Positions 9,701-19,792 of a DNA stretch of 64,000 nucleotides are shown here, piece by piece (the stretch's first letter is position 1; each line of letters begins with the position of its first letter). This stretch comes from Paraburkholderia sp. ZP32-5 (lineage in GTDB: Bacteria; Pseudomonadota; Gammaproteobacteria; Burkholderiales; Burkholderiaceae): contig NZ_JAJEJP010000001.1 in the NCBI RefSeq assembly GCF_021390495.1, positions 2,976,001 to 3,040,000 on the forward strand. Reading direction: 5' to 3'. The notes below the pieces were generated by a model, which ran no database searches, was not told the origin of the DNA, and was given only the letters and a program-made list of their open reading frames with translations. The translations under genes were made by a program, and so were the position numbers.

Positions 9701-9730
9701 AAAAAGCCCGCCCTCCCCGGCGGGCTTTTT
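9701..9730 (+). terminator. Intrinsic terminator of rne
   Basis: A perfect 12-bp stem, AAAAAGCCCGCC with GGCGGGCTTTTT, around the loop CTCCCC, 17 bp after the rne stop codon. Confidence 0.92.
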
Positions 9731-9888
9731 CATTTCCGCGCGTGCCGGCCGAAGCAGTCTCCGGCAGCGGCGGCGTCATGCGGCCCCCCCGTATACCCCG
9801 ACAGCGCCCGCGGCGTGCCTGCCGTCGCGGCCATTTCCGATAAAATGGATATTCCGCTGTCTGTTTTACGCATCCGACGAAGCATTTC

Positions 9889-10998
9889 ATGTCCCGACGC
9901 ATCATCCCTGTTGCCGACCTCAGTGCGGCGCCGGTTATCACCGGCCCGACGCAGACGCCTAGCGGCGTGCTGCACGATACGCTCGCGCGGCCACTGCGCG
10001 ATCTGCGCATCTCGGTGACGGATCGCTGCAATTTCCGCTGCGTCTACTGCATGCCGCGTGCGGTGTTCGACAAAGACTATGCGTTCCTGCCGCACAGCGC
10101 GCTGCTGAGCTTCGAGGAGATCGAACGGCTCGCGCAGCACTTCGTCGCGCATGGCGTCGAGAAAATCCGTCTGACCGGCGGCGAACCGCTGCTGCGCAAG
10201 AATCTCGAATTCCTGATCGAACGTCTGTCCCGTCTGACCACGCCGGCGGGCCGCCCGCTCGATCTCACACTGACCACCAACGGTTCGCTGCTCGCGCGCA
10301 AGGCGCAAAGCCTCAAGGACGCCGGGCTCACCCGCGTAACCGTCAGCCTCGACGCGCTCGACGACGCCCTCTTTCGCCGCATGAACGACGCAGACTTCGC
10401 GGTCGCCGACGTGCTCGACGGCATCGCCGCCGCGCATGCAGTCGGCCTCGCGCCGGTCAAGGTGAACATGGTCGTCAAACGCGGCACCAACGACAGCGAA
10501 ATCGTGCCGATGGCGCGTCATTTCAAAGGCTCGGGTGCGGTGCTGCGCTTCATCGAATACATGGACGTCGGCACGTCGAACGGCTGGAACATGACCGAAG
10601 TGCTGCCGTCCGCCGATGTCGTCACGCGCATCGCCGCGCACTTCCCGCTGGCCCCGCTCGAAGCGCACAGCGCCGCCGAGACCGCGCAGCGCTGGGGCTA
10701 CGTCGATGGCGGCGGCGAAATCGGCGTGATTTCGAGCGTCACGCGCGCGTTTTGCGGTGATTGCACGCGCGCGCGTCTGTCGACGGAAGGCAAGCTGTAT
10801 CTGTGCCTGTTCGCATCGACTGGCCACGATCTGCGCGCGTTGCTGCGCGGCGGCGCCAGCGAGGCCGAAATCGCCACGGCCATCGCCGAAATCTGGCAAG
10901 GCCGCAGCGACCGCTATTCGCAGTTGCGCGGCAGCCAGCCGGCCGATCCAGGCGAACCGGCCGGACGTCGTGTCGAAATGTCCTACATCGGCGGTTGA
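9889..10998 (+). CDS. moaA: GTP 3',8-cyclase MoaA
   Basis: A 369-residue radical-SAM enzyme for the first step of molybdenum-cofactor synthesis, conversion of GTP to 3',8-cyclo-7,8-dihydro-GTP. The N-terminal cluster motif CNFRCVYC supplies C47, C51 and C54. A second C-terminal cluster is indicated by [11 protein letters not shown] and LYLCLFA. The protein ends in the Gly-Gly tail (SYIGG) that MoaA requires. Length is slightly above the E. coli protein because of a short N-terminal extension. It heads a plus-strand run with mobA and moeA, the stop being 11 bp before mobA. Confidence 0.96.
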   Translation: MSRRIIPVADLSAAPVITGPTQTPSGVLHDTLARPLRDLRISVTDRCNFRCVYCMPRAVFDKDYAFLPHSALLSFEEIERLAQHFVAHGVEKIRLTGGEPLLRKNLEFLIERLSRLTTPAGRPLDLTLTTNGSLLARKAQSLKDAGLTRVTVSLDALDDALFRRMNDADFAVADVLDGIAAAHAVGLAPVKVNMVVKRGTNDSEIVPMARHFKGSGAVLRFIEYMDVGTSNGWNMTEVLPSADVVTRIAAHFPLAPLEAHSAAETAQRWGYVDGGGEIGVISSVTRAFCGDCTRARLSTEGKLYLCLFASTGHDLRALLRGGASEAEIATAIAEIWQGRSDRYSQLRGSQPADPGEPAGRRVEMSYIGG

Positions 10999-11009
10999 GC
11001 GGCCGGCCC

Positions 11010-11636
11010 ATGCAAACCACTCGCGAACAGATCACCGGCCTCGTGCTCGCGGGCGGCCGCGGCAGACGCATGGGCGGCGTCGACAAGGGCCTGCAACCGC
11101 TGCACGGCGAGCCGCTCGCCGCCCACGTGATGAAGCGCCTCGCGCCGCAAACCGGCGCGCTGCTGATCAGCGCGAACCGCCATCCCGATATCTACGCCAC
11201 GCTCGGCGCGCCGTACCACGCGAAGGTCCTCGCCGACACGCTGCCCGACTTTCCCGGGCCGCTCGCGGGCATACTCGCCGGCCTGCGCTCGGCGAGCACC
11301 GCCTGTCTGCTCAGCGCGCCTTGCGACTCGCCATGGCTGCCCGCCGACCTCGCCACGCGACTCGCGCAGGCGCTGGACGCGAACCAGGCCGACCTCGCGA
11401 CGGTGACCACCATCGACGCCCACGGCGACACGTCGCTGCACCCGGTGTTCGCGCTGATGCGCACCACGCTGGCAGACGACCTCGCGGCGTTTCTGGCCGC
11501 CGGCGAACGCAAGGTCCGCGCGTGGTACGCGCGCCACAAGACGGTCGAAGTCGTCTTTACCGATGAGCGCCCGTTCTACAATGCCAACTCGTTACAAGAA
11601 CTCGCCGACCTCGAACGTAATCGAGGCCCCGGCTGA
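11010..11636 (+). CDS. mobA: Molybdenum cofactor guanylyltransferase MobA
   Basis: A 208-residue GT-A-fold nucleotidyltransferase that attaches GMP to molybdopterin to give the guanine dinucleotide cofactor. The N-terminal nucleotide-binding signature is LVLAGGRGRRMGGVDKGLQ, and SAPCDSPWLP holds the metal-binding aspartate. Start assigned at MQTTREQ (11010), since the frame upstream overlaps moaA. The C-terminus has the NANSLQELADLE segment usual for MobA. It sits between moaA and moeA. Confidence 0.95.
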   Translation: MQTTREQITGLVLAGGRGRRMGGVDKGLQPLHGEPLAAHVMKRLAPQTGALLISANRHPDIYATLGAPYHAKVLADTLPDFPGPLAGILAGLRSASTACLLSAPCDSPWLPADLATRLAQALDANQADLATVTTIDAHGDTSLHPVFALMRTTLADDLAAFLAAGERKVRAWYARHKTVEVVFTDERPFYNANSLQELADLERNRGPG

Positions 11637-11697
11637 CATCCGCCTTGGCCGCGCGGCGATAGCCGCGCCCGTCTCCGGTCGCGACGCCCAGCCCTTC

Positions 11698-13011
11698 ATG
11701 ACCACGCTCAACGACTTTTCCCGCTGCGTCGCGCAGTACGATCCTCACGCGCTTCCCGTTTCGGCCGCTCAGGCGATTGTCCGGCAGTGGGCGACGCCGG
11801 TCGCGGCCGTTGAGCGCGTGGCGTTGCGCGATGCGCTCGACCGGGTGCTTGCCGTCGACATCGTGTCGCCGATCGACGTCCCCGCGCACGACAACTCCGC
11901 GATGGACGGCTACGCGTTCAATCGCGCGGCGCTCGCCGGCAACGCGCAAAATGGCATGAGAAACATCGAGCTGGCGGTCGCCGGCAAGGCGCTTGCCGGT
12001 CATCCGTTCGCGGGCCGCGTCGCGGCGAACCAGTGCGTACGCGTGATGACGGGTGCCTGTATGCCCAATGATTGCGACACCGTGGTGCCGCAGGAGCGGG
12101 TGGAACGAAACGCCGGCACCGCCTCGATCCGCTTTGCCGCCAACGCGGCGGTCGCGGGCGCGAACCGCCGCCGCGCCGGCGAAGACCTCGCCCAAGGCCA
12201 GATCGCGCTACGCGCCGGGCGCATCGTGCGCGCGTCGGACCTCGGTCTACTTGCATCGCTCGGCATCGGCGAAGTCAGCGTGCGCCGGCGCTTGCGGGTC
12301 GCGTTTTTTTCGACCGGCGACGAGTTGCGCTCGCTCGGCGAGCCTCTCGACGCCGGCTCGGTGTACGACAGCAACCGCTACACGTTATTCGCGATGCTGC
12401 GCCGACTGAACGTCGATGCGCTCGATCTCGGCGTCGTGCGCGACGAACCAGCCGCGCTCGAAGCGGCGCTGCGCAGTGCCGCTTCGAGCGCCGACGTGGT
12501 GCTGACGTCGGGCGGCGTATCGGTCGGCGAGGCCGATTTCACGAAACAGCTGCTGCAGACATTCGGCGATGTCGCGTTCTGGAGCCTCGCGATGCGCCCC
12601 GGCCGGCCGCTCGCGTTCGGCCGCGTGTGGTCCGGCGCGCAGCCCGGCGTAGGCCAACCCGCGCTATTCTTCGGCTTGCCGGGCAACCCGGTCGCCGTGA
12701 TGGTGACGTTCTACCAGATCGTGCGCGACGCGCTGCTGCTGATGGCCGGCGCGACGCCGCGCCCCCTACCGGTGATTCATGCGACGAGCCGCGAGGCGCT
12801 GCGCAAACGCGCGGGCCGCACCGAATTCCTGCGCGGCGTCGCCGAACAGGATGCACGTGGACACTGGCACGTCACGCCGACCGGCTCGCAAAGCTCGGGC
12901 GTGCTGAGTTCGATGAGCGAAGCGAACTGCTTTATCGCGCTCGGCCACGACGAAGGCGACATTGCGGCTGGAGAGTCAGTTTCGATCATGCTGTTCGACG
13001 GTCTGATCTGA
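11698..13011 (+). CDS. moeA: Molybdopterin molybdenumtransferase MoeA
   Basis: A 437-residue MoeA, which inserts molybdate into adenylylated molybdopterin. Characteristic segments are VPAHDNSAMDGYA near the N-terminus, VMTGACMPNDCDTVVPQE, FFSTGDEL, and TSGGVSVGEADF in the MPT-binding domain, with FGLPGNPVAV near the C-terminal third. The ATG at 11698 gives a normal N-terminus and lies 61 bp after mobA. An in-frame ATG at 11581 is possible but would overlap mobA and add 39 residues with no family counterpart that I recognise. Confidence 0.93.
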   Translation: MTTLNDFSRCVAQYDPHALPVSAAQAIVRQWATPVAAVERVALRDALDRVLAVDIVSPIDVPAHDNSAMDGYAFNRAALAGNAQNGMRNIELAVAGKALAGHPFAGRVAANQCVRVMTGACMPNDCDTVVPQERVERNAGTASIRFAANAAVAGANRRRAGEDLAQGQIALRAGRIVRASDLGLLASLGIGEVSVRRRLRVAFFSTGDELRSLGEPLDAGSVYDSNRYTLFAMLRRLNVDALDLGVVRDEPAALEAALRSAASSADVVLTSGGVSVGEADFTKQLLQTFGDVAFWSLAMRPGRPLAFGRVWSGAQPGVGQPALFFGLPGNPVAVMVTFYQIVRDALLLMAGATPRPLPVIHATSREALRKRAGRTEFLRGVAEQDARGHWHVTPTGSQSSGVLSSMSEANCFIALGHDEGDIAAGESVSIMLFDGLI

Positions 13012-13105
13012 CGCACGCGCGACGCATCGCCAGCCATCACGCGCTCACCACTCGCCCATCACCGGTATTCACCCACAACCATTACGACACACGGGTTTGA
13101 CTTAC

Positions 13106-13381
13106 ATGAAAAAACAGATCTCGTTCATCGCACCCGGACAGACGGCCAAAGCACTGATCCTCGTCTACCTGACGTTCTCGGTGCCGATCGTGCTGCTCGG
13201 CGTGGTGGTCGCATTCGTGCGTTACGGCTCGGTGGAACTGAGCACCGTGTTCAGCGCACTGCTGCTCAACGCGATTCTCGGTTTCGTGCTGCTGTGGATT
13301 GCCTGCCATGCGTACAACTGGGTTGCGTCGCGCTTCGGCGGCATCGAAATCCATCTGACCGACGCGCCGGAAGAAGCGTAA
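13106..13381 (+). CDS. Small inner-membrane protein of unknown function
   Basis: A 91-residue protein with two hydrophobic segments, roughly residues 14-38 (ALILVYLTFSVPIVLLGVVV) and 49-70 (FSALLLNAILGFVLLWIAC). A soluble C-terminal tail of about 20 residues ends in DAPEEA. I do not recognise a family. The ATG at 13106 is preceded in frame by a TTG at 13097. It follows moeA by 94 bp on the same strand and is convergent with rmuC. Confidence 0.75.
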   Translation: MKKQISFIAPGQTAKALILVYLTFSVPIVLLGVVVAFVRYGSVELSTVFSALLLNAILGFVLLWIACHAYNWVASRFGGIEIHLTDAPEEA

Positions 13382-13428
13382 TACGCGCGGCAACCGGCTC
13401 GGCCGCGCCGCTGCCAACGCGCCATTGC

Positions 13429-14877
13429 TCACTTCTCGTCGGGCTCCACGCCCGAAAGCGCGTCGCCGAGCAAGCCGCTCGCCTCGTCGCCCGGCAACGC
13501 TTCGACGTCGCGCAACTTGCGATTCATCATGCGCGTGCGTGTTTCCGCGGCTTCGATCGAGCGCGTGACGGTTTCGAGTTGCGCTTTCGTCTTCGCGAGC
13601 ACGTCGCCGAATTTGCCGAACTCCGTTTTCACCGCGCCAAGCACCTGCCACACCTCGCTCGAACGCCGCTCGATCGCGAGAGTGCGGAAACCCATCTGCA
13701 GACTGTTGAGCAGCGCGGTCAGCGTGGTGGGCCCGGCGATCGTCACGCGATAGTCGCGCTGTAGCAGATCCGTGAGTCCCGGCCGACGCAGCACCTCCGC
13801 GTACAAACCTTCGGTCGGCAGGAATAGCAGCGCGAAGTCGGTCGTGTGCGGCGGCGCCACGTACTTTTCCGCGATCGTGCGCGCCTCCGCACGAATCCGC
13901 GCTTCGAGCGCGCGCGACGCTTCTTCGACCGCGGCAGGATCGGCCCGCTCCTGCGCTTCGATCAGCCGCTCGTAGTCCTCGCGCGGAAATTTGGCGTCGA
14001 TCGGCAGCCATACGGGCGTGCTCGCTCCGCCCGGTTCCGGGCGTCCCGGCAGACGAATTGCGAACTCGACGCGATCGGCACTCTTCGGCACGGTCGCGAC
14101 GTTCTTCGCATATTGGTCGGCGGTCAGCAGCTGTTCGAGCAAGGCTTCGAGCTGCACTTCGCCCCACGTGCCACGGGTCTTCACATTGGTGAGCACGCGC
14201 TTCAGATCGCCGACGCCGGCCGCCAGCGTCTGCATTTCGCCCAGCCCACGATGCACCTGCTCGAGGCGATCGGAGACGAGCTTGAACGACTCACCGAGAC
14301 GCTGTTCGAGCGTCGCGTGCAGCTTTTCATCGACGGTACGGCGCATTTCCTCGAGCCGCGCCGCGTTGTTCGCCTCGATGTCCTTCAGACGCTGTTCGAT
14401 CGTCGCGCGTACCTCGGCAAAGCGCCGATCGTTCGCCTCGGTGAGCTGCCCGAGTTGCAGGCTCAGCGTGTCGCCGAACTGTTTCAGCGAGCGACCCTGC
14501 TCGTCTCGCGCCTGCTGGGCCTGCACTTGCAGGCTCTGACGCACCGCGTCGAGTTGCTGCGCGAAGCCGTCGATCTTGCCGCTCTGAACCGTCGTCATGC
14601 TGCCGAGTTGCGCGGCGAGCGTCTGCTGAAAATGCGCGAAGCCGCTGCTTTGCTCGGTGCGCGACACCCGCGCCGTCTCACCGATGTCGTTGCGCAACTG
14701 GCGCTCGAGCCGTTCGTACGCATGCGCCTGCGCGTCCGTCGCGACATCGAGACGTTCGTTGAGCGACTCGAACTGCTCGTCCTGTTCCGCGCGATGGTTG
14801 CCGCGCATCAGCAGCGCGAGTGCAATCACCAATGCAACCGCCAGTACCGCGACGGCCGCCACCAGAATCATCGTCAT
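13429..14877 (-). CDS. rmuC: DNA recombination protein RmuC
   Basis: A 482-residue RmuC family protein, a putative nuclease-fold protein that limits inversion at short inverted repeats. An N-terminal membrane anchor (about residues 4-24) is followed by a long coiled coil (about 33-215), then the conserved RmuC core with GTWGEVQLEALLEQLLT, VWLPIDAKFPREDYERL and FLPTEGLYAEVLRRPGL. Its start overlaps the stop of the upstream dehydrogenase as ATGA, so the two are probably co-translated. Confidence 0.95.
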   Translation of the reverse strand: MTMILVAAVAVLAVALVIALALLMRGNHRAEQDEQFESLNERLDVATDAQAHAYERLERQLRNDIGETARVSRTEQSSGFAHFQQTLAAQLGSMTTVQSGKIDGFAQQLDAVRQSLQVQAQQARDEQGRSLKQFGDTLSLQLGQLTEANDRRFAEVRATIEQRLKDIEANNAARLEEMRRTVDEKLHATLEQRLGESFKLVSDRLEQVHRGLGEMQTLAAGVGDLKRVLTNVKTRGTWGEVQLEALLEQLLTADQYAKNVATVPKSADRVEFAIRLPGRPEPGGASTPVWLPIDAKFPREDYERLIEAQERADPAAVEEASRALEARIRAEARTIAEKYVAPPHTTDFALLFLPTEGLYAEVLRRPGLTDLLQRDYRVTIAGPTTLTALLNSLQMGFRTLAIERRSSEVWQVLGAVKTEFGKFGDVLAKTKAQLETVTRSIEAAETRTRMMNRKLRDVEALPGDEASGLLGDALSGVEPDEK

Positions 14878-15863
14878 GAACGCGCCTTGCCGAGCACGTC
14901 GGGATTGATCGGGTTCGGCGGCTGACCGGCGCGCGGCCCTTCGCCGAGCGCCGCGATCAGGTTGTCCGCGGCGAGATTCGCCATCGCGCGACGAGTAGTT
15001 TCGGTTGCACTCGCGATATGCGGCGTCAGCACGATATTCGGCACGGTGAGCAGTGCCGGATTCAGCTGGGGCTCGCCCTCGAACACGTCGAGACCGGCCG
15101 CCGCGATGCGCTTGTCACGCAATGCCTCGGCGAGCGCCGCATCGTCGACGATACCGCCGCGCGCGATATTGGTGAGCGTCGCGGTCGGCTTCATCAGCGC
15201 GAGTTCGGCCGCGCCGATCGTGTGATGACTTTCCCGCGAGTACGGCAGCACCAGCACGACGTGATCGGCGTGCCGCAACAGGTCCTCTTTCGACGCATAC
15301 TCGGCGTTCAGTTCGGCCTCGATCTGCGGCGCGACGCGCGAACGGTTGTGATAGATGACCCGCATATTGAAGCCTTGTGCGCGCCGCGCGAGCGCCTGGC
15401 CGATGCGGCCCATGCCGATCACGCCGAGAGTCGAGCCATACAGATCGCTACCGAGAAAGCTGTCGTAGCTCCACTTCTGCCAATGCCCGGCGCGCAACCA
15501 GTGCTCCGATTCGGCGATGCGGCGCGCGGTGGCCATCATCAGCGCCCAACCGAAATCGGCGGTCGATTCGTTCAGGACGTCCGGCGTATTGGTGCCGAGC
15601 ACGTTGGCCGCGTTCAACGCGGCCATGTCGAAGTTGTTGTAGCCGACCGCCATGTTCGACACGACGCGCAGGCGGGGCGCCGCGGCAAGCACGCCCGCGT
15701 CGATCATCTCGCCGGCGGTCAGCGCGCCATCTTTGTCAGCGAGACGGCGCTTCAGTTCGTCGGCGGACAACACGTCGCCGGGGTTCCAGTCGACGTCGAA
15801 ATACTGTTTGAGCCGGTCGATCACATCCGGAAAGATCGAACGGGCAACGAGGATCTTCTGCAT
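14874..15863 (-). CDS. D-isomer-specific 2-hydroxyacid dehydrogenase (glyoxylate reductase type)
   Basis: A 329-residue NAD(P)-dependent D-2-hydroxyacid dehydrogenase, close to glyoxylate/hydroxypyruvate or 2-ketogluconate reductases of the GhrB type. The Rossmann motif is LGVIGMGRIGQALARR. The catalytic triad is visible as Arg in NIARGGIVDD, Glu in DVFEGEPQLNP and His in LTPHIASATETT. Substrate cannot be fixed from sequence. Start taken at MQKILVARS (15863); the upstream open frame is Arg-rich and implausible. It overlaps rmuC by 4 bp. Confidence 0.9.
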   Translation of the reverse strand: MQKILVARSIFPDVIDRLKQYFDVDWNPGDVLSADELKRRLADKDGALTAGEMIDAGVLAAAPRLRVVSNMAVGYNNFDMAALNAANVLGTNTPDVLNESTADFGWALMMATARRIAESEHWLRAGHWQKWSYDSFLGSDLYGSTLGVIGMGRIGQALARRAQGFNMRVIYHNRSRVAPQIEAELNAEYASKEDLLRHADHVVLVLPYSRESHHTIGAAELALMKPTATLTNIARGGIVDDAALAEALRDKRIAAAGLDVFEGEPQLNPALLTVPNIVLTPHIASATETTRRAMANLAADNLIAALGEGPRAGQPPNPINPDVLGKARS

Positions 15864-15911
15864 CGCAATTCTCCGTATGGCGCGTCGAGCGGGGCCGCGT
15901 CGGCGTCGCAA

Positions 15912-17486
15912 TCAATGTCGAAAAAAGAGCCAGCCGGTCAGCGCGAAAAGCGGCAACAGCACCGCGCCGGACCAGCCCATATACGCAAAAAAACTCGGCA
16001 TGCGCACGCCGCGCGACTGCGCGATCGCCTTCACCATGAAGTTCGGCGCATTGCCGATATACGTGTTCGCGCCCATGAACACCGCGCCGGCCGAAATCGC
16101 CGCGAGCGTGGTCGCGCCGGTCGTCATCAAGGTCTGCGCATCGCCGCCGGCCAGGTTGAAGAACACGAGATAAGTCGGCGCGTTGTCGAGAAACGAAGAT
16201 AGCAGGCCGGTCGCCCAGAAGTACATGATGTCGCGCGGCTCGCCTGACGGCGCGTTGACCAGATGGACCACGCCCGCGAATGCGCCAGCCTCGCTCGCAC
16301 GCAGCATCATGATGACCGGCACGATCGTCACGAAGATACCGGCGAACAGTTTGGCGACTTCCTCGATCGGCGCCCAATCGAAATCGTTGCCCGCGCGGGC
16401 GGCGCGCGGCGTCAACGCAAGCGACAGCAACGTGACACCAATCAGCGCGACATCGCGCACGATGTTCTGCAACGCGACGTGCGTGCCCAATACGTCGAAC
16501 GCTACCTGCGGCCGCCACAGCCCGCTCATCAGCACGAGCCCGATCACCGCGGCGAGAAGCACGAAATTGATCTTGCCATCGATGCCGAGCGGCCCGCTGT
16601 CCGGCGTTGGATCGAGAAATGACGAGTGCGCTTCCTCACGCCGATGGAAGTAAAACGAATCGAGCGCGTAGAAGATCGCGAGCAGCACGCCGCTGACGAA
16701 CAGCATCGGCGCGGCCAGATGCACGGTGGTCCAGAAAAAACTCACGCCCTCGAGGAAGCCGAGGAACAGCGGCGGGTCGCCGAGCGGCGACAGCGCGCCG
16801 CCGACGTTCGCGACGAGAAAGATGAAGAACACGGCGACGTGCGTCACGTGGCGGCGATTGTCGTTCGCGCGCAGCAATGGGCGGATCAGCAGCATGGCCG
16901 CGCCGGTGGTGCCCATCACGCTCGCGAGCAGCGTGCCGAGCGCGAGCAGCGCGGTGTTCAGGCGCGGAGTACCGTGCAGATTACCGCGCACGCAGATGCC
17001 ACCCGCGACGGTGTAGAGCGCGGTCAGCAGAATGATGAACGGGATGTACTCGTCGAACAGCGCATGCGCGAGCGCGCTGAGCGCCCCGGCGGCCTCGAAC
17101 TGAAATGCGAATGGGACGAGGAACGCGAGCGCCCATCCCGCCGCGATCTTGCCGAAATGGTGATGCCAGAGAGCGGGCGCAATCAGCGGAAACAGTGCGA
17201 TCGACAGCAGCATGCCCGCGAACGGCATGCCCCATAGCGCCGAAAGCGTGGCACCGTTGGGCATCGCAGCCCATGTCGGCGGCGCCCAGAACGCGAGCAT
17301 CGATGCAACGGTCAGCCACAGGCTCGCGCGTCCGCCGCTGCGCCTTTTCGTTCCGCCTTGGCAAGTGCGATAGCGGGGCGCCGCCTGCGCTTCCTGTCCC
17401 GCATCTACCGCCTCTAGCGCATGAGCCGTAAGTGCGTTGCGTCGCCGCCGCGCGCGCGCCTCAGGCACCCTGAACGACGATTGCAT
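15912..17486 (-). CDS. NhaD-type sodium:proton antiporter (ArsB/NhaD, ion transporter superfamily)
   Basis: A multi-spanning inner-membrane transporter of the ArsB/NhaD superfamily. Many hydrophobic segments are visible, with conserved loops GAAMLLIRPLLRANDNRRHVTH and NVGGALSPLGDPPLFLGFLEG that are typical of NhaD proteins. The duplicated half contains SSFLDNAPTYLVFFNLAGG. The first roughly 55 codons are charged and overlap the LUD gene by 26 bp, so the real start may be internal, for example the ATG at 17300. It lies 48 bp before the dehydrogenase gene on the same strand. Confidence 0.88.
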   Translation of the reverse strand: MQSSFRVPEARARRRRNALTAHALEAVDAGQEAQAAPRYRTCQGGTKRRSGGRASLWLTVASMLAFWAPPTWAAMPNGATLSALWGMPFAGMLLSIALFPLIAPALWHHHFGKIAAGWALAFLVPFAFQFEAAGALSALAHALFDEYIPFIILLTALYTVAGGICVRGNLHGTPRLNTALLALGTLLASVMGTTGAAMLLIRPLLRANDNRRHVTHVAVFFIFLVANVGGALSPLGDPPLFLGFLEGVSFFWTTVHLAAPMLFVSGVLLAIFYALDSFYFHRREEAHSSFLDPTPDSGPLGIDGKINFVLLAAVIGLVLMSGLWRPQVAFDVLGTHVALQNIVRDVALIGVTLLSLALTPRAARAGNDFDWAPIEEVAKLFAGIFVTIVPVIMMLRASEAGAFAGVVHLVNAPSGEPRDIMYFWATGLLSSFLDNAPTYLVFFNLAGGDAQTLMTTGATTLAAISAGAVFMGANTYIGNAPNFMVKAIAQSRGVRMPSFFAYMGWSGAVLLPLFALTGWLFFRH

Positions 17487-18123
17487 GCACTCGGTAAGGG
17501 CCGTGCGCGCCCAGTACGATGGTCTGTTCGATATCGCCGGTGCGCGACGGGCCGGAGACGAAATTGACCGCGCGCGGCAACTCGCCGCGTTCCTTGCGAA
17601 TCAGGCAGAACGCCTCTTCGTGACCCGCGACGATGCGCGACGCCGGCACGATCGCGATATGCGTCTCCGGCAGCAGCCCGGCCGACGCATATGTTTCCGG
17701 TCCGGACAGCAGCACCAGCGTGCCGGTCTCCGCCGTCGCGCAGAAGCAGCCGGTGAGACCTACCGCGTCGTTGTCTTGAGGTTTTCGAAATTCGACGGCG
17801 AGGCCCGCGTCGGCCCAGCGCAGCTCGCGCAGCGTTTGCCATGCGATGGCCTGCAGCGGCAAGCCTTGCTCGGTCAGATAGCGATGCGCGGCGGCGGGTA
17901 CGTCGGCGAGAGATTGAACGGTGTCGACGGTGGTCGCCATTTTCCGCGCTTCTTCGATGAAGCGCGTGCAGAGATCGGTAGGCATGTCCGGACGCGGACC
18001 GGCGGGATGACGCGCGAGGTAGTCCGCCGCGGCTTCGCGTTCGGACGCGGATGGCTCGGGTTCACGCCCTTGCGCGGCGCGGATACGCGCCAGGATGTTG
18101 CGGCGGGCAATCGATGTGTCCAT
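17461..18123 (-). CDS. LUD domain protein (LutC/YkgG family)
   Basis: A 220-residue protein of the LUD (lactate utilisation) domain family. LutC belongs to a three-protein complex that oxidises L-lactate in other bacteria. The segment GLTGCFCATAETGTLVLLSGP and the later FVSGPSRTGDIEQTIVLGAHGP are characteristic. No lutA or lutB lies beside it, so its role in lactate use here is unproven. Start taken at MDTSIARRN (18123). It is the first gene of the minus-strand run leading to the NhaD-type transporter. Confidence 0.88.
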   Translation of the reverse strand: MDTSIARRNILARIRAAQGREPEPSASEREAAADYLARHPAGPRPDMPTDLCTRFIEEARKMATTVDTVQSLADVPAAAHRYLTEQGLPLQAIAWQTLRELRWADAGLAVEFRKPQDNDAVGLTGCFCATAETGTLVLLSGPETYASAGLLPETHIAIVPASRIVAGHEEAFCLIRKERGELPRAVNFVSGPSRTGDIEQTIVLGAHGPYRVHAIVVQGA

Positions 18124-18321
18124 GTGCGAAATCCTCGTGTCGACAGCCGTGCCAAATGGCGACGAGATGGCGAGGATTATACCGGCCGCCCCCGCCGTCC
18201 ACACCCTGGCCGAATGGCATATTGCCGCGCGTCCCGAGCGCGGCGACACTAGTTACCGCGCCAAACCCACATCAACCGCGAGGTGAACAACCGATGCACG
18301 AACCATGACCCGACAAGCGCG

Positions 18322-19518
18322 CTACTTCACTGCCTCTTCATCAGGCTGCGCGATGCCGAACACCTGGCGCAGATACGCGAGATAGGCCTTGTCCTCGCAC
18401 ATGTTCTTGCCCGGCGAGTCCGACAGCTTCGCAACCGGCTGACCATTGCAGCGAACCATCTTGATGACGATCTGCAGCGGGTTGTAGCCGAGGTCGTTGG
18501 TCAGATTGGTGCCCACGCCGAACGCGAGCTTGCAGCGGCCACGAAAGCGTTCGTAAAGTTGCAGCACCTTGGGAATGTCAAGCGCGTCGGAAAAAACGAG
18601 AATCTTCGTACGCGGGTCGCAGCGGTTGTCCTCGTAGTGCTTGAGCAGGCGCTCGCCCCAATCGAACGGATCGCCGGAATCGTGGCGCGCGCCGTCGAAC
18701 AGCTTGCAGAAGTACATGTCGAAATCGCGCAGAAACGCCTGCATTCCGTAGACATCGGAGAGCGCGATCCCGAGGTCGCCGCGATACTCCTTCGCCCACA
18801 TCTCGAAGCCGAATATCTGCGAGTCCCGCAGCCGCGGGCCGAGCGCCTGGCAAGCCTGCAGGTACTCATGCGCCATCGTGCCGAGCGGCGTGAGGCTGTG
18901 TTTCATCGCATAAAAGACGTTGCTCGTGCCGGCAAACTGTTCGCCGAGGCCGTCCTTCAGCGTGAGGATCACTTCCTCGTGCCATTGCTTCGAGAAGCGC
19001 CGGCGCGTGCCGTAATCGGCGATCTTGCAATCGGCGAATTCCGGCCGCGCGCCGAGCAGTTGGATCTTCTCGACCAGACGGCCGCGCCCTTCGCTGTAAT
19101 CCGGCGTTTGCTGCGTGTTGCGGAAATAGACTTCGTTGACGATCGCGAGCACCGGAATCTCGAAGAGGATCGTATGCAGCCACGGCCCCTTGATGTCGAT
19201 GTCGATCTCGCCGTTGCCCTTCGGCGAAGGCGTAATCGAAATGTACTTCTCGTTCAGGTGGAAGAGCGCGAGGAACTCGATGAAGTCGCCCTTGATGAAG
19301 CGCATGCGCCGCAGGTAGTCGAGCTCGCCGTCACTAAAACGCAATTCGCACAGCTTGCGCACTTCATCGCGAATCTCGCCGATGTACGGCACCAGATCGA
19401 CATTCGGCGTGCGGCAACGGAAGCGGTACTCCACGTTCGCGGCGGGGAAGTGATGCAACACCACCTGCATCATCGTGAACTTGTACAGATCGGTATCGAG
19501 CAGCGAAGTAATAATCAT
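18322..19518 (-). CDS. pncB: Nicotinate phosphoribosyltransferase
   Basis: A 398-residue PncB, which converts nicotinate and PRPP to nicotinate mononucleotide for NAD salvage. The N-terminus [20 protein letters not shown] is the family hallmark. Further matches are [19 protein letters not shown]-equivalent loop [22 protein letters not shown] with the catalytic histidine, and [16 protein letters not shown] in the phosphate-binding region. Length is typical. It is monocistronic and divergent from fdxA across 274 bp. Confidence 0.97.
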   Translation of the reverse strand: MIITSLLDTDLYKFTMMQVVLHHFPAANVEYRFRCRTPNVDLVPYIGEIRDEVRKLCELRFSDGELDYLRRMRFIKGDFIEFLALFHLNEKYISITPSPKGNGEIDIDIKGPWLHTILFEIPVLAIVNEVYFRNTQQTPDYSEGRGRLVEKIQLLGARPEFADCKIADYGTRRRFSKQWHEEVILTLKDGLGEQFAGTSNVFYAMKHSLTPLGTMAHEYLQACQALGPRLRDSQIFGFEMWAKEYRGDLGIALSDVYGMQAFLRDFDMYFCKLFDGARHDSGDPFDWGERLLKHYEDNRCDPRTKILVFSDALDIPKVLQLYERFRGRCKLAFGVGTNLTNDLGYNPLQIVIKMVRCNGQPVAKLSDSPGKNMCEDKAYLAYLRQVFGIAQPDEEAVK

Positions 19519-19792
19519 GATGGTACGAACTGGACCGCCGGAAAACGGGAGGGCTCGCGGGCCCCTTCAACGGATGCGCGTACGGCAGCCGTACGCGCCA
19601 ATCTGACGCATGTTACCCGAATGTGCCCGCATCCAGCGTGCCGTCGGCGCGCTTGCGCGACGCCCCATAAACTAATCACTAAAACGTATATAAGACGCAC
19701 TGCGCGGCGCTTCATACACCTCTTGACGTTACGTTACAATAGCGTTTTTGGCGTTCGCGCCTTCCCTGATTCCGCATGCAGGAGCTGCCTGA
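19519..19792. promoter_or_regulatory. Divergent promoter region, pncB / fdxA
   Basis: 274 bp between the divergent starts. An AT-rich core lies at about 19670-19760, with TATATA near 19687 and TACAAT at 19735-19740, about 60 bp before fdxA. No -35 at good spacing is evident. No gene is seen. Confidence 0.4.
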
